Below are positions 1-8,388 of a stretch of DNA of 14,256 nucleotides, in pieces. Both the position numbers and the translations under genes were made by a program. This DNA is from Pseudomonadota bacterium. GTDB lineage: Bacteria > Myxococcota_A > Polyangia > Fen-1088. Below the pieces are notes generated by a model. That model made no database searches and was not told where the DNA came from. It saw nothing but the letters and a program-made list of their open reading frames with translations. How positions within the stretch are numbered: the first letter of the stretch is position 1; every line of letters begins with the position of its first letter. The DNA lies in contig JAEXQJ010000049.1 of assembly GCA_023438785.1 (NCBI GenBank), positions 1-14,256 of the forward strand, in the 5' to 3' direction.

Positions 1-2
1 TG

Positions 3-488
3 TTCGTCATCGACATCGCAAGCCGGACGGTGGAGATCGCCGGGATTGGCCGCGATCCCGGCGGGCCTTGGATGGCGCAGATGGCGCGGAATCTGGTCGA
101 TGCCGACGACGGGTTTCTGCGAGGAAAGCGATACGTCCTGATTGATCGCGATCCGCTATACACAGCGACGTTTCGCGAAATCTTGAAGGGCGGTGGCGTG
201 AAGACTGTGCGGCTTCCGGCGAAGAGCCCGAATCTGAACGCCTTTGCGGAGCGGTTCGTGCTTTCGATCAAAAGCGAATGCCTGGAAGGAATGGTGCCCC
301 TCGGTGAAGGGCACCTGCGACGGGCCATCTCGGAGTACATGGCGCACTACCATCAGGAGAGGAACCATCAGGGGCTCGGGAACGCCCTGATTGATGGCAA
401 TCTCGAGGACGCGGCCAGTACGGGCCCGATCGCCCGTCGGGAACGGCTCGGCGGTCTGCTCAACTTCTATTGCCGAGAAGTGGCCTGA
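3..488 (+). CDS. IS transposase, C-terminal part (5' end outside window)
   Basis: This is the C-terminal half of an integrase-core (rve, DDE) transposase, the enzyme that cuts and joins the ends of its IS. The frame is open from base 3, so the start lies upstream of the window. The three acidic residues expected of the fold are visible: Asp in FVIDI at the very start, Asp in LIDRDPLYT, and Glu in SPNLNAFAERF about 35 residues later. The tail HYHQERNHQGLG is typical of integrase-core transposases. The gene stops with TGA at 486-488, and about 30 bp further on the IS appears to end. A relic of the same element lies at 13535-13805. The exact IS family (IS481-like or IS3-like) cannot be fixed without a search. 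Confidence 0.85.
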   Translation, partial: FVIDIASRTVEIAGIGRDPGGPWMAQMARNLVDADDGFLRGKRYVLIDRDPLYTATFREILKGGGVKTVRLPAKSPNLNAFAERFVLSIKSECLEGMVPLGEGHLRRAISEYMAHYHQERNHQGLGNALIDGNLEDAASTGPIARRERLGGLLNFYCREVA

Positions 489-518
489 GAGGGCGAGATC
501 GAGTTCTGGCACCAGACG
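428..518 (+). repeat. Direct repeat, left copy (transposase 3' end plus IS end)
   Basis: These 91 bases are identical, base for base, to 13715-13805 and in the same orientation. They hold the last codons of the transposase, its stop and the 30 bp that follow, ending ...TTCTGGCACCAGACG. The similarity stops abruptly after the final CG, which marks the probable right end of the IS. To the left, similarity continues with mismatches for about 15 bp (CCAGT...). Confidence 0.9.
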
Positions 519-539
519 GGCATGAAAAGACCAATGATC

Positions 540-567
540 TTCGGCGTGTTGCATCTGCAGCGCCGAA
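540..567 (-). terminator. Possible hairpin terminator after the helicase gene
   Basis: A perfect 7-bp stem, TTCGGCG (540-546) with CGCCGAA (561-567), and a 14-nt loop lie about 40 bp past the helicase stop. Read on the minus strand, the stem is followed about 10 nt later by a short TCTTTTC run. The T-tract is too far away for a clean intrinsic terminator, so this is a weak call. Confidence 0.25.
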
Positions 568-609
568 AGTCCGGGAGGTCCTGATCCGGAGCTGGGGAAG
601 ATCGAAGTC

Positions 610-3552
610 TCACCGGCAGACCGCGAGGTCGAAGCTCAGGTCCCGCGCAATCGACTCCGGCAGCGGCAATCTATGCAGCAGCTTCTCCGTGGAAGCCTCG
701 CCGAGCTTGAACTGGTCTCCCATCACGACCTGGAACCAGCGCTCCCGGTCCTTCACCACGCGGAACATCTTCTCGTCGGCCGTGGCAGACAGGAATGGCT
801 CGTAGATGTGGATCGGCTCCTTGGCCTGCTCCGACTTGCTGCCGATCCGATCCACACGGCCAACCCGCTGCTCGAGCGTACTCGGGTTCCAGCAGAGGTC
901 GTGGTGAATGACGTACCGACACGCGCGGTGAAGGTCGACGCCCTCGGCCAGCACCTGACTGGCCACCAGGATCTCGGGGAACATGGGACTGTTGAAGGCG
1001 CGCATGACCGTCTCGCGCTGGGAGGCGTCCATGCCGTCCCCTGTCGCGACCCGGACATTGGCCAGCACCCGCCGGCCGCCGACGCGCTCGAAGTTTTCGT
1101 CCTCCGCGCGGAAGCCGGCCTTCGAACGAAACTGCATCGACTCGAAGGCGGCGAGATACCGTTTCAGGTCGGTCTCATCGCGAGGCTCACCGCCACCCTG
1201 ATCCACCCATTTCTCGTGGATGAAGTCCAGGAAGGCGTCGACACGGCTCTCGAGGGTACTGCCGCTGGCATCACGCGCCTTGAGCGAGGCGTCCAGAGCG
1301 TCCTTGGCTTCCGCGTCCGCTCGCTCGTCTTCGGCCACCGACGCTCGGAAGCTCGGATTGTCGAACGGGAAGTAGCGCGCGACGAAGCTGAACGACCGCA
1401 AGAAGCGGTGTAGCGCTTGCCCCAGACCGTCCAGCCACACTCCGCGTTCCCCAGGGAACTTAGCCTCGATGCGTTGGCGGACGAAGCCGTGCAGCACCTC
1501 GTGGAGGGGGCCCTTGCGCGCACATCGTTCGCCGACGCGCTCCAGCGTTCGCCACGCGGCCTCGGCGGCCGGACGTCCGTCGGGCTCCGGCAACTGCAGG
1601 GCGGCGGCCACCCGTCTCAGCATGCGCTGCTCCAGCGCCTCGGACAGGTGCAGGCGAAGCGCACGGGCAGTCTGGATGTAGAAGCAGAAGATCAGAACCT
1701 TCTCTCCTCGCTCCCACAGATCCGCCGCCCTCTGGACCGTCGCACTGACCTTGGGGTGACTCATCGATCTCTGGTCGCCCAGCTCCTTCCCCGGCACGAG
1801 GCGAGCGATGTTCTTCCGATACCAGTGCTCCACCATCTCGGAGACCTGCTCCTCCGGACCGGCATCGTCCTCGTCGCCGTCGTATGCGTGCCCGGGCTGC
1901 CTCCTCGTGTGGTGGAAGGCCTCGTAGCTCGAGGCCAGCCCCTCCGCGAAGTAGGCGCGGGTGCTCCCGGCACAGCGGGCTATCTCCGCCTGCGCGCGAA
2001 TTCCGAGCAGGAAGGGAAGCAAGTCGTCCCCGGTCAGGCTTAATCCGCTGGCGCTGCCGGACCCGGCATCCTCGGCGTTGGCCGTCGCGATGGCGTTTCC
2101 GGGAAGGGCAAGCCTGCGAGCCGCGCCCCCGTCCGACGGAGAAAAGTTCCGCGGGCGGTTGTGTCGGATCACCCACGGTTTGAGCAGAGCCTCGGCCTCT
2201 GCCTTGGACCTGCCAGCCTGCCCCACAAGCTCCACCACCGAACGCGCGGAAGAGCCCTCCGGTTTCGCCGAAACCATGCGCCACCATTCGGCCATCAGGG
2301 CATCCGGGTTGGCAGGCGGCACCTGCCCGGCCCGGGCCACCTCGCCCGCAACCAATTCGTAGGTCAGCTCCCCCCAGCACTCTTCGAGCCGTCGGGCCGA
2401 ACGCTGGGAGTCGTCCAGCGCCTCACGGAGCTTGGTCAGCATCGCCTCCACCCGAGACCTGCCCCCGGGCGGCGCGTCTGCGCCCTCCCAGCGAACCGCC
2501 TGGAACAGCCGCAGCACGTTCAGGAGTTCGTAGTGCCCAAGCTGGAATGGCGTGGCGGTGAGGAACATCATTCGCTGGAAGCAGCCGTTGAGGAAGTCGA
2601 CGCCGTCCTTCGAGCTCTCGCCTGCGTCGAAGAGGCTGTGTGCGGCGGTCTTTGGGTTCTTGAGGTGGTGCGCTTCATCCAGGATGAGCAAAGGGGTGCT
2701 CCAGTTCGCGCTGTGAAGCATCGACCTGAATGCTCGGTGCACTGCCTGGCCGAAGGCGTCGCGCTGGCGCTTGGACGTCTCCGCACCTACTCGATTGGGG
2801 CTCGATGGAAGCTGCCGTAGGAACTCGTACATGCCCTCCAGGTCGCCCTCCTGCCGCCGGTCCGACAGGGCGGCCGGGATGGGGTCGTCTCGAAGGGGTT
2901 CGCCGATTGCTGCCGCGTCGATGATCTTCCTCCAGCGGATCGGTTCAGCGTCGAGCAGGTCGGAGATCAGACGATCGTCGACGCCGTTGGTGCGCATCAT
3001 CAAGAGGTGCGGAGCCCACAGCTCGAAAGCCCGCCGCTGCTCGGACAGATGCGGGTTGCGGGCGAAGGCCTTCTGAACGAGGGCGATCTTGATCCACTTG
3101 TCCTTCAGGTTGCTCGTGAACGCCGTGATCTTGATGAAGGCCACCAGGTTTCGCGCGTGCGGCTCGTCGTCCAGCGTCCGGAGCAGATCGGCGACGTCTT
3201 CCACGTGGGTCGACCGTTTCGTCAGCTTCTCGCGCAGGTCTTGGTCCGTGACACAGTGGCGGAGAAACCGCTGCCAGTCGTCGAGCCACTTCGTACGCAT
3301 GTGGGACGGAACCACGATGACCACGGGCCCGCTTGCTCCATCGGTGCTGGCGACAACGCCCGTCGCGACCGCGAAGGCGACGAAGGTCTTGCCCATTCCC
3401 ACCTCGTCCGCGAGGATGACGCCTGGCTGTTCTTCGAATCGCTTCAGCACCTCGGCGGCGGTCTGGGTCTGGCGATCGGCGGCGGACCGCCCGACGCTTC
3501 CCGACCCGGCAAGGTCGAGCGCGGCGGTCGCGGGGAGATTCCATTCAAGCAT
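610..3552 (-). CDS. SNF2/RapA-like superfamily 2 helicase-ATPase
   Basis: A 980-aa DNA translocase/helicase-type ATPase, cytoplasmic, and the last gene of the four-gene operon. Motif I is DEVGMGKT (about residues 49-56), motif II is LDEAHHLKNP (291-300) and motif III is LTATPFQ (331-337). Motif V lies around EGVDL (870-874) and motif VI is QRVGRVDRIG (895-904), which is close to the RapA/SNF2 form. The roughly 235 residues between motifs I and II are unusually long, and there is a further long insert between the two RecA lobes. I start at ATG 3552. It overlaps the stop of the PLD gene in TGATG, follows a GGGAGG ribosome site, and coding character begins there; an open extension to 3678 overlaps the PLD gene and looks non-coding. 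SNF2 helicases paired with PLD proteins are known in DISARM (DrmD/DrmC). Here it probably moves along DNA to feed or regulate the nucleases, which is inference. Confidence 0.9.
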   Translation of the reverse strand: MLEWNLPATAALDLAGSGSVGRSAADRQTQTAAEVLKRFEEQPGVILADEVGMGKTFVAFAVATGVVASTDGASGPVVIVVPSHMRTKWLDDWQRFLRHCVTDQDLREKLTKRSTHVEDVADLLRTLDDEPHARNLVAFIKITAFTSNLKDKWIKIALVQKAFARNPHLSEQRRAFELWAPHLLMMRTNGVDDRLISDLLDAEPIRWRKIIDAAAIGEPLRDDPIPAALSDRRQEGDLEGMYEFLRQLPSSPNRVGAETSKRQRDAFGQAVHRAFRSMLHSANWSTPLLILDEAHHLKNPKTAAHSLFDAGESSKDGVDFLNGCFQRMMFLTATPFQLGHYELLNVLRLFQAVRWEGADAPPGGRSRVEAMLTKLREALDDSQRSARRLEECWGELTYELVAGEVARAGQVPPANPDALMAEWWRMVSAKPEGSSARSVVELVGQAGRSKAEAEALLKPWVIRHNRPRNFSPSDGGAARRLALPGNAIATANAEDAGSGSASGLSLTGDDLLPFLLGIRAQAEIARCAGSTRAYFAEGLASSYEAFHHTRRQPGHAYDGDEDDAGPEEQVSEMVEHWYRKNIARLVPGKELGDQRSMSHPKVSATVQRAADLWERGEKVLIFCFYIQTARALRLHLSEALEQRMLRRVAAALQLPEPDGRPAAEAAWRTLERVGERCARKGPLHEVLHGFVRQRIEAKFPGERGVWLDGLGQALHRFLRSFSFVARYFPFDNPSFRASVAEDERADAEAKDALDASLKARDASGSTLESRVDAFLDFIHEKWVDQGGGEPRDETDLKRYLAAFESMQFRSKAGFRAEDENFERVGGRRVLANVRVATGDGMDASQRETVMRAFNSPMFPEILVASQVLAEGVDLHRACRYVIHHDLCWNPSTLEQRVGRVDRIGSKSEQAKEPIHIYEPFLSATADEKMFRVVKDRERWFQVVMGDQFKLGEASTEKLLHRLPLPESIARDLSFDLAVCR

Positions 3553-5708
3553 CAGGCGACCTCCCTTCGGGGTGACTTCAGTGCGCGACCGACATAGGCG
3601 CTTATGGCGTCGCCCAGCGGGCCGCCTTTGGCGACGTTGTCGGCACACTTTCGGACCTCGTCGAGAAGTCGGTTCCACTCCTCCGCGATCCGCGCCGGCG
3701 GGATCCCGGGCGGCGCAGGTGGGGGCACCATCCAGGCCACGGCGAGGTACAGCTCCGCCAACAGGAAGGCACCGAGATCGCGCGGCAGCTTGCCATCCGA
3801 CGAGCTCCCCTCTTCTATCGATGCTGCAGCCGTGCGCGCCAACGTGGCAGGCCCCGTCGGGCCGAAGAGCATCGACCGCAGGCCCTCCAGTGACACTGGT
3901 GTCTGCTTCCCGAGGCGCTCGCGCAGCGCCGCGATGGCGTGGCTAAACCTGCGCGTCCGCACGGTCAGGTATCTGCTGGTGTCAACGCACCGGTGGGGAT
4001 CGATCTCCGCGCCGGCTGCGCCACGGTGGCAGCCGCGGCGGCCTATCCGCTCCATGTAGTCCCATGGCGAGCAGCCAGTCACCAACATCCCGATGAACTC
4101 CTCGAGGCTGAGGGCGCGCATCTCTTCCGCCGCGGGCAGGCTCGCACGATCAATGACCGTGACCGGGACGTGGGCGTGGTGCGGGCCCTTCGCAGACGAC
4201 CACTCAAGCCTCACGGCGGACGGAACCGCCTTCAGGAGCAGCGACCGTTCATGTTCGAGTTGCCCCGCGGCTCGGTCTTGCGCCGACCACAGCGTCACGT
4301 GCCCCTCGTCGCCGGGCAGCCGGACTATCCAGGCCAAGCCGCTCGGTGGTTCGGCGTGAAGCACCATCCGGAGTCTCCCCTCAGCGGGGTCGAAGGTCGC
4401 AGCGAGGTCGAAGGGTGGCCGGGTCGCCGGCTCCTCGTCGCCAGCGGCAACGACGAGCTCGTCGGTGTTGCGGAGTGCGCCGACGAAGTCGACCGAGGCG
4501 GAGGGCTTCTCGATGCCGCCTGGCGTTCTCAGCTCGTCCAGATCGATGGCCTCGGGACCGCGACCGCGGGTCACGATGGCCAGGTTCGCCTCGAAGTTGT
4601 TTCGCCCCGCCTCGCGCAGACCGAGGCCCGGGCTGGTGAAATTGCTGGAGCCCGCCACCAGGACCTGGACGTCGGCGTCTCGATCTCGGAGATGCAGGGC
4701 CTTCGCGTGCAGCAACCGCTCTCCCTCTTTCTCGTGAGCGCGTGGCGCAACTGGCCGGACAAACAGGCGCCCCTGGGAGAGGCAGTCGCTCAGGGTCCTC
4801 CGGACTGCCTCTGGCGCCTGAACCTCGTAATCGCCCGGGTGTTTCTCCTCGGCGCGACACATCAGGCTGGCCCGCGCTGATCTGACCCGGAGGAACTCGC
4901 ACACCGCCCGAGAGGGCCCATCGACGGCCGCATCGCCGTGGGTGGCATCGGCATCGTCGAAGAACGGCGACACGATCAGGCACTCGTCGAACTTGCGCAT
5001 GCCCACGATCTCGCCAAGCTGGTCGAAGTAGCGGCGTCCCCGGCTGCCCTCGCGGGATGGCTCGACCAGGATGGGCGCGAGCTGGAGATCGGCCTTGGGG
5101 GCGAACTCCGCGGGCATGCTCCGCCACGACCGCAGCATCGCCCGCAGCGAACCGAGGCACTCGTCGAGTCGTTCGCGAGCGGGATCTGCGATCTCGTTGA
5201 AGCTGGCGATCCGGTCGATGGCATCGAGGAAGGCCAGGAGCAGAGCCCTCGGCGCACTGGCCGCGTCGTCCTGGAAATCCAGCGCAAAGGCGATCTCGTG
5301 GTTCAGCCGGTAGCCGCCCGGGGTGACGTTCGCCGAGCCGACCAGCAGCCGGATCGTCTTGGCCCAGGCCAGTACGGTCACCTTCGAGTGAAGGCAGCCC
5401 CCACGTACCTGGACCGCGATCTGGTCCCATCGCGGGGATGAGCGCAACGGCGCGACGTGGGCCCCGTCGACGAGCACGAACGCATACGTGTCCTGCAGCC
5501 GGTGCTCCCGCTCGAGGTAGAAGAGCCTCTTCTCCTCGTACAGATCCGAGCCGCAGCGGAGGAAGGCCGGCAGCAGGTGGTCCTCGTACAGCGTGGCGTC
5601 CAGCTCGAAGGTGGTTGCGATCGTCGCGATGGGCTCCCCCGCATCGGCCGGGGGACGCCAAAGCTCGACGAGGGATCGTTCGCGCTCCTCTGGTCGTCGT
5701 CTCGCCAT
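3552..5708 (-). CDS. PLD-superfamily nuclease-like protein
   Basis: A 718-aa protein with two phospholipase D-type half-sites in its N-terminal half. The first is LHSK (about 106-109), GSANVTPGGY (124-133) and NHE (136-138). The second is LLHAK (332-336), GSSNFT (353-358) and NFEAN (371-375). The His, Lys, Asn and Glu positions of an HxK...GSxN...E site are thus present twice, enough for one active site built from both halves, as in PLD-type nucleases. The classical Asp of HxKx4D is missing in the first half and one residue displaced in the second. The C-terminal half (about 400-718) is not recognised. It starts 7 bp after the stop of the preceding gene and its stop overlaps the helicase ATG, so the two products are probably made in fixed ratio. 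Likely role: DNA cleavage within a helicase-nuclease defence complex. A non-catalytic DNA-binding role is the alternative. Confidence 0.85.
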   Translation of the reverse strand: MARRRPEERERSLVELWRPPADAGEPIATIATTFELDATLYEDHLLPAFLRCGSDLYEEKRLFYLEREHRLQDTYAFVLVDGAHVAPLRSSPRWDQIAVQVRGGCLHSKVTVLAWAKTIRLLVGSANVTPGGYRLNHEIAFALDFQDDAASAPRALLLAFLDAIDRIASFNEIADPARERLDECLGSLRAMLRSWRSMPAEFAPKADLQLAPILVEPSREGSRGRRYFDQLGEIVGMRKFDECLIVSPFFDDADATHGDAAVDGPSRAVCEFLRVRSARASLMCRAEEKHPGDYEVQAPEAVRRTLSDCLSQGRLFVRPVAPRAHEKEGERLLHAKALHLRDRDADVQVLVAGSSNFTSPGLGLREAGRNNFEANLAIVTRGRGPEAIDLDELRTPGGIEKPSASVDFVGALRNTDELVVAAGDEEPATRPPFDLAATFDPAEGRLRMVLHAEPPSGLAWIVRLPGDEGHVTLWSAQDRAAGQLEHERSLLLKAVPSAVRLEWSSAKGPHHAHVPVTVIDRASLPAAEEMRALSLEEFIGMLVTGCSPWDYMERIGRRGCHRGAAGAEIDPHRCVDTSRYLTVRTRRFSHAIAALRERLGKQTPVSLEGLRSMLFGPTGPATLARTAAASIEEGSSSDGKLPRDLGAFLLAELYLAVAWMVPPPAPPGIPPARIAEEWNRLLDEVRKCADNVAKGGPLGDAISAYVGRALKSPRREVA

Positions 5709-5715
5709 GGTATGG

Positions 5716-7128
5716 TCAGCCCCCCAGGTCCTCGAGTATCGAGATGGCGTTCGTCAGCCGGAACGCATGAATGAAGCTGCGCCCGGACGCCTGCCGGGGC
5801 TTCTCGCTCGTGATCGGCGGGCCGGCGATGAATCGGAAGGCATGCCCCTGCTCGAGCAGCCAGCTTCCCTTTCGCTTGATCCGCTGAACCTCCAGATGCC
5901 GGACAACCAGCGCTTGCAGCAAATCCGCTCCCGATGCTCTGCTGCTCGCGAAAGCCGCCAGGCTGTCGATGCTGGCCCGGATCGCGCCAGGGGTCCGGCC
6001 CCAGCTACACGGCTTCTCCGGAAGCGCGAGGACGGCATCCACGGCCTGCTGCAGCCGCTCGAACGCCTCGGGGAGTTCCTCCATCGAAGTGCGCGCGATC
6101 CGGCCCGTCCGGCGGTCCTCATCGATCGCGGCGAGTTGCAGGAACGGCTCCTGGGACGTCCGGGCCAGCCAGCGAAAGGCCTCGAATGGGGCCAGGACGT
6201 GCTCGGCGACTCTCTCGTAGGCCACGATCGCCCGCGCCACAGTGGCCACGATCGCGTCCTGGGCGCTCCCCTGCAGCTTCTGCCAGTTCGCCACGATCCG
6301 GTACTCCGTCTCACCTCGCCAGGCGGCCTCGGCCAGGTCGTCATCCCCGGCCCGCTTCGCGTCCGCCTCGCGCTGCAGGCTCCGACGGAGCAACTTCAAT
6401 ACCCGAGGCTGCACGCCGGTGGCCGGATCCATCAGCGCAGCTTCGAGTGTCTTGCGCTCGGTTGTGCCCCCCTTGTCGAGCCGAAGGCCTCTGAAGATGG
6501 CGTCCTCCACGTCCGGCTTGGGGTCGACGCGTCCTTCTTCCACATCCCGGGCCACCGTCCGCTCCAGCGCTTTGCGGACAGAGGACTTGGCCGCGCCAGG
6601 TCCCGCATCTCGAAGAGACTGCTTGCAGTCCCTTTCCCAAACATCGAGCAGCGAGTAGCCCCGTGGCTCCAGCTTGAGATCGTCGTTCACCAACCCGCCG
6701 GCCCGCGCCAGTTTCGCGTACACGCCAACCACGCCGTTTGTCGCCGGTCCGCGAATGTACCGTTCCGGGGTGAGAGGGTCGCCATGGGCCTTCGCGCTGA
6801 CCGCCTTCAAGCGCCCCGGGTATCCGCGGATTGGCGGATCGGTGGTCCTGTCGACTCCCTTCGCCAGGGCCGCTGCGATGGTTCGCTCCAGGGCCAGCCG
6901 GTACGGCAGGACGTTCTCCGAATCACCGGCGATCTGCCTGGACGCTTCCAGCACGAATGCGGACACCGTCAAGGTACGCAGCCGCTCCATCCGGACCGTG
7001 AACCCGGGTAGCAACAGGTCCGCGAGGCGGCTGGCGTCTGCCTGGAGCCCGAGCGGATCGATGCTCCCGTCCGACTTCGGTCCCGGATCGTATGCCGTGA
7101 AGAAGGGCGTCCACATGGATTGAGTCAT
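5716..7128 (-). CDS. Unknown protein of helicase/PLD operon
   Basis: A 470-aa protein that I do not recognise with certainty. It is soluble-looking, with no signal peptide or membrane segment. Near the N-terminus is a stretch LADLLLPGFTVRMERLR (about 35-51), then an Ala/Arg/Glu-rich, mainly helical middle, and a basic C-terminal segment with HLEVQRIKRKGSWL. The general shape resembles DUF6361-type proteins that I recall next to PLD and helicase genes, but that is only an impression. The start chosen is ATG 7128 (MTQSMW), with GAGGA about 6 bases upstream; the frame stays open to 7389 but overlaps the preceding gene and has no coding character. The stop is 7 bp before the PLD gene. Its fixed place between nuclease and PLD genes suggests a structural, recognition or adaptor subunit. 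Confidence 0.8.
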   Translation of the reverse strand: MTQSMWTPFFTAYDPGPKSDGSIDPLGLQADASRLADLLLPGFTVRMERLRTLTVSAFVLEASRQIAGDSENVLPYRLALERTIAAALAKGVDRTTDPPIRGYPGRLKAVSAKAHGDPLTPERYIRGPATNGVVGVYAKLARAGGLVNDDLKLEPRGYSLLDVWERDCKQSLRDAGPGAAKSSVRKALERTVARDVEEGRVDPKPDVEDAIFRGLRLDKGGTTERKTLEAALMDPATGVQPRVLKLLRRSLQREADAKRAGDDDLAEAAWRGETEYRIVANWQKLQGSAQDAIVATVARAIVAYERVAEHVLAPFEAFRWLARTSQEPFLQLAAIDEDRRTGRIARTSMEELPEAFERLQQAVDAVLALPEKPCSWGRTPGAIRASIDSLAAFASSRASGADLLQALVVRHLEVQRIKRKGSWLLEQGHAFRFIAGPPITSEKPRQASGRSFIHAFRLTNAISILEDLGG

Positions 7129-7177
7129 GGGGTTCCTCGGAAGGTCGCAGTAGCAGTTCTGGGAGCAGCCGCCACCA

Positions 7178-8197
7178 CTACGGCCCGTACCCGTACCTCT
7201 CCGCGACGTACCCAAGCCAGTCGGCCCAGCGCGAATCGTGATCATGCGCGCGCACCCAAGCCACCCACTGCTGGTGCGTGAAGGTGGCGAACCGCGCCTT
7301 GCCCTCGAAGAGCCGGCCCCACCCATCGGGGAAGCGTTCGACACCGGTCGATCGCAGACACCCGCGCAGAGTCTCGTTGCTGGCGTCATATGCGACGCAC
7401 GAGACGACCAGATCGTATCTGCCGCTCGCCGCGATCCCCTCGGCCAGGGCCTGCTGCCGGAAGAGCTGGTACCCGGCGGTCGCGGCCGGACAGCGGTTCA
7501 GTCTCTCGGCGGCTTCCTTGCTCAACCTGACATGGTCCCAGTAGCGTCGGTTCTTGCGCGTTCCCTGTTCCCAGCCCATCTGCCAGCATCGTCCGGGCAG
7601 ATCGTCCAGCAACGAGCGCAACTCGAGACACCGGTCGCTGTCTGGGTTGCCAACCTCTGGCTTGCGACCGGAGCAAGGGTAGAAGGAGTGCTCGACGAAC
7701 TTGTTCTCGGTCAGGACGAGACCTCGGCCCTTCGGTGTGCGCACGAGGAAAGCCACGTCCGGTGACGTCTGGTTTGCGCCGCGGCCGCCGCCATCTGGTT
7801 CACCCAGAAGCGTCTGCGGGTCCAGCGGCTTGGCCTCCTCGTATTCCAGTTCGACTGCCTCGACCGCCTCGATCTCTGTGGCCACGCGCTCCCTGAGGAA
7901 GCCTGCCAGCATTCGAAGGTCACGCTGGAACGGGAAGTACAGATTCGCGCACAGGATCCACGAGCTCTTCAGGTTGTGGGCACCACCGTGCTTCTCGACA
8001 CGGTTGTCGTCCAGATACCGCGGCAGCGAATGGTCCGACGAGCTTCGGATTCCCTTCCAGAGCCCCTCCTCCCAAAGGTCCGCGGGAAGGATCCAGTCCC
8101 GCCGCTCGCCGTTCTGGCTCCCAGGCTCCTGGCTGGCCAGGTGGCGTCGGCGCCAGGAGACCTGATGCGCTTCCAGGCTTCGCTCGAAATCGCCCAT
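7178..8197 (-). CDS. PD-(D/E)XK-type nuclease, restriction-like
   Basis: A 339-aa protein, first gene of the four-gene operon. The catalytic pattern of the PD-(D/E)XK fold is clear: SPD (about 145-147), then a 16-residue beta-hairpin stretch ending in LTENK with Glu164 and Lys166. An upstream Glu in the helix around ELEYEE (116-121) fits the usual first acidic residue. After the motif come FVEHSFYPCSGRK (167-179) and, later, YQLFRQQALAEGI and YDLVVSCVAYD. I associate this layout with hypothetical restriction endonucleases of the PGN_0703 type (memory, moderate certainty). ATG 8197 is preceded by GGAGG at good spacing, so I prefer it to the longer frame opening at 8281. The gap to the next gene is 49 bp. 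Expected role: DNA cleavage in a defence operon. No partner methylase is present. Confidence 0.82.
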   Translation of the reverse strand: MGDFERSLEAHQVSWRRRHLASQEPGSQNGERRDWILPADLWEEGLWKGIRSSSDHSLPRYLDDNRVEKHGGAHNLKSSWILCANLYFPFQRDLRMLAGFLRERVATEIEAVEAVELEYEEAKPLDPQTLLGEPDGGGRGANQTSPDVAFLVRTPKGRGLVLTENKFVEHSFYPCSGRKPEVGNPDSDRCLELRSLLDDLPGRCWQMGWEQGTRKNRRYWDHVRLSKEAAERLNRCPAATAGYQLFRQQALAEGIAASGRYDLVVSCVAYDASNETLRGCLRSTGVERFPDGWGRLFEGKARFATFTHQQWVAWVRAHDHDSRWADWLGYVAERYGYGP

Positions 8198-8388
8198 CGT
8201 CCGTCCTCCGGGGTGGTGACCGCATGCCGCACACTGCCGGAGTCGCGTCCCAAGGTCCAGCCCGTTGCGTTGTCTTTCCACGTCCCGTCGTGCACAAGCT
8301 CAGCCGTGAGCTCCGCTTGGAGCTCTATTCGCGGACCAAGGTGTCTCGGCGGCGAACGTTGCCGGGGACGCGCTATGTTCCCGAAACC
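8198..8388. promoter_or_regulatory. Divergent intergenic region with a 7-4-7 palindrome
   Basis: This 191-bp gap separates the minus-strand nuclease operon from the plus-strand Ntn-hydrolase-like gene, so both promoters should lie here. It contains a perfect inverted repeat at 8308-8325: GAGCTCC, loop GCTT, GGAGCTC. This could be an operator for a shared regulator or a transcript hairpin. A TATGTT at 8374-8379 sits where a -10 box would place transcription start at or near GTG 8389, but no good -35 is seen. I see no regulator gene nearby. Confidence 0.4.

Noticed and set aside
5593..7011. Long plus-strand open frame of 472 codons antisense to the 470-aa gene
   Set aside because: High GC leaves antisense frames open. 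The product is Arg/Pro/Gly-rich without motifs, and the minus strand gene has a good ribosome site and operon spacing. The same holds for plus-strand frames at 673-1413, 1417-2043, 3007-3597, 3939-4880, 10679-12010 and 12287-12922.
610..8197. Calling the four-gene operon DISARM
   Set aside because: Only SNF2 and PLD parts are shared. DrmA, DUF1998 (DrmB) and any methylase motif are absent.
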